Below, piece after piece: positions 5,942 through 6,320 of a DNA stretch of 6,320 nt. The DNA is from Candidatus Sumerlaeota bacterium (GTDB lineage: Bacteria > UBP6 > UBA1177). Numbering within the stretch: position 1 is the first letter of the stretch; the number at the start of each line of letters is the position of its first letter. A program made the position numbers and the translations under genes. The notes below the pieces were generated by a model. That model did not search any database. It was not told where the DNA came from and was given only the letters and a program-made list of their open reading frames with translations. The stretch is from positions 1-6,320 of the forward strand of contig SLGQ01000183.1 in NCBI GenBank assembly GCA_007136595.1. The letters are read 5' to 3'.

Positions 5942-6320
5942 TTATTTGCAAATAGATAAGGTATGTTTCATTACAACAGCATCTTCATCGGGGTCGCTGT
6001 AATAATTTTTTCTTGTGCCGATTTCAAGGAATCCCATTTTTTTGTAAAGGTTTTGTGCCGCTTTATTGGTTTCCCTCACTTCAAGAAAAATACTTTTTAC
6101 ACATACTTGCTCACAATACCTTAAAGCTTCATTTATAAGAATTACAGAGAACCCTTTTCTCCGATATTCTTCTTTTACTGCTATCTGAACAATTTCCGCT
6201 TCATCTTCAACCACAGATAAAAGAAGATATCCGGTCAGCTTGTTTTTCAGTTCAGTAATAAAATAAATGTATCCCGATTCATTTTCACCTTTTTTAAAAA
6301 AAAAAAAAAAAAGGGCACGG
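5942..6320 (-). CDS. rimI: RimI-type GNAT N-acetyltransferase, partial (N-terminus off the right edge)
   Basis: The visible C-terminal part fits RimI, which acetylates the N-terminal amino group of ribosomal protein S18 (and sometimes other proteins) with acetyl-CoA in the cytoplasm. The acetyl-CoA loop is YRRKGFS (about 6146-6166), where Ser replaces the usual Gly or Ala at the end of the R-x-x-G-x-G/A motif. LEVRETNKAAQNLYKKMGF (6029-6085) and a terminal RKNYYSDPDEDAVVMKH segment are characteristic of RimI. A GTG at 6212-6214 is not the start: the frame stays open to the window edge and encodes the preceding GNAT strands (YIYFITELKNKLTGYLLLSV). Further upstream, a 17-base T tract on the coding strand encodes five consecutive Phe, which is unusual. 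Other GNAT families remain possible; the symbol is assigned from the C-terminal pattern. The propeller gene follows after 44 bp. Confidence 0.8.
   Translation of the reverse strand, partial: RALFFFFFKKGENESGYIYFITELKNKLTGYLLLSVVEDEAEIVQIAVKEEYRRKGFSVILINEALRYCEQVCVKSIFLEVRETNKAAQNLYKKMGFLEIGTRKNYYSDPDEDAVVMKHTLSICK
6296..6312. repeat. 17-bp poly-A (coding strand poly-T) tract inside the rimI reading frame
   Basis: Seventeen consecutive A on the plus strand (6296-6312) directly follow six T (6290-6295), so the coding strand reads T17 A6. In the frame that encodes the acetyltransferase it gives Leu, five Phe and two Lys. Homopolymers of this length are hypermutable and are strongly avoided in bacterial coding sequence. 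It is 8 bases from the window edge, so the frame on the far side cannot be tested here. Confidence 0.9.

Noticed and set aside
5898..5951. Longer N-terminus of the propeller protein from an ATG at 5949-5951
   Set aside because: It would place 18 residues before a textbook signal peptide and overlap the rimI stop; the ATG at 5895-5897 has a well-spaced GGAGG.
6212..6214. GTG start giving a complete 90-residue acetyltransferase
   Set aside because: The open frame upstream encodes matching GNAT strands, so this codon is internal and the gene is cut by the window edge.

Overview
The window is AT-rich (roughly 40% GC by eye), densely packed bacterial chromosome. It carries four complete chromosomal genes plus one complete gene for a large exported protein, with a truncated gene at each edge. 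No rRNA, tRNA, CRISPR array, insertion sequence or phage gene is visible. The export signal, the SBBP-type propeller with a Cys-pair 'choice-of-anchor D'-like domain, the omega-subunit neighbour with a PGFN/YHIQTE start and the NYN-LOTUS protein together suggest a Gram-negative, anaerobe-like or deltaproteobacterial-grade lineage or candidate phylum. The taxonomy is inference and cannot be settled from this window.

Left part (1-658, minus strand). rpoZ (RNA polymerase omega) is read leftwards from a good sigma70-type promoter with an A/T-tract upstream. Its stop overlaps, as TGATG, the start of a second gene that runs off the left edge. The 226-bp divergent spacer also holds the promoters of the rightward operon.

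Middle (659-2424, plus strand). gpsA (glycerol-3-phosphate dehydrogenase, phospholipid synthesis) and dapB (dihydrodipicolinate reductase, lysine and peptidoglycan precursor synthesis) form a tight two-gene operon with 5 bp between stop and start. Just before gpsA, a second Shine-Dalgarno/ATG pair opens a 37-codon reading frame that overlaps the gpsA start out of frame.

Right part (2430-6320, minus strand, convergent with dapB across only 5 bp). In transcription order: the C-terminal part of a RimI-type GNAT acetyltransferase (its 5' end is off the right edge, and a 17-bp poly-A/poly-T tract lies inside its frame); a signal-peptide-bearing 875-residue seven-blade SBBP propeller protein ending in a 12-fold Thr-Gly-Asp repeat and a Cys-containing tail; and a NYN ribonuclease-LOTUS fusion. 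Gaps are 44 and 30 bp, so the three are probably co-transcribed, although the products act in different compartments.

No clearly new multi-gene system is visible. The observations most worth a second look are the homopolymer inside rimI, the expanding TGD repeat and unusual C-terminal tail of the propeller protein, and the decoy-like upstream reading frame at gpsA.
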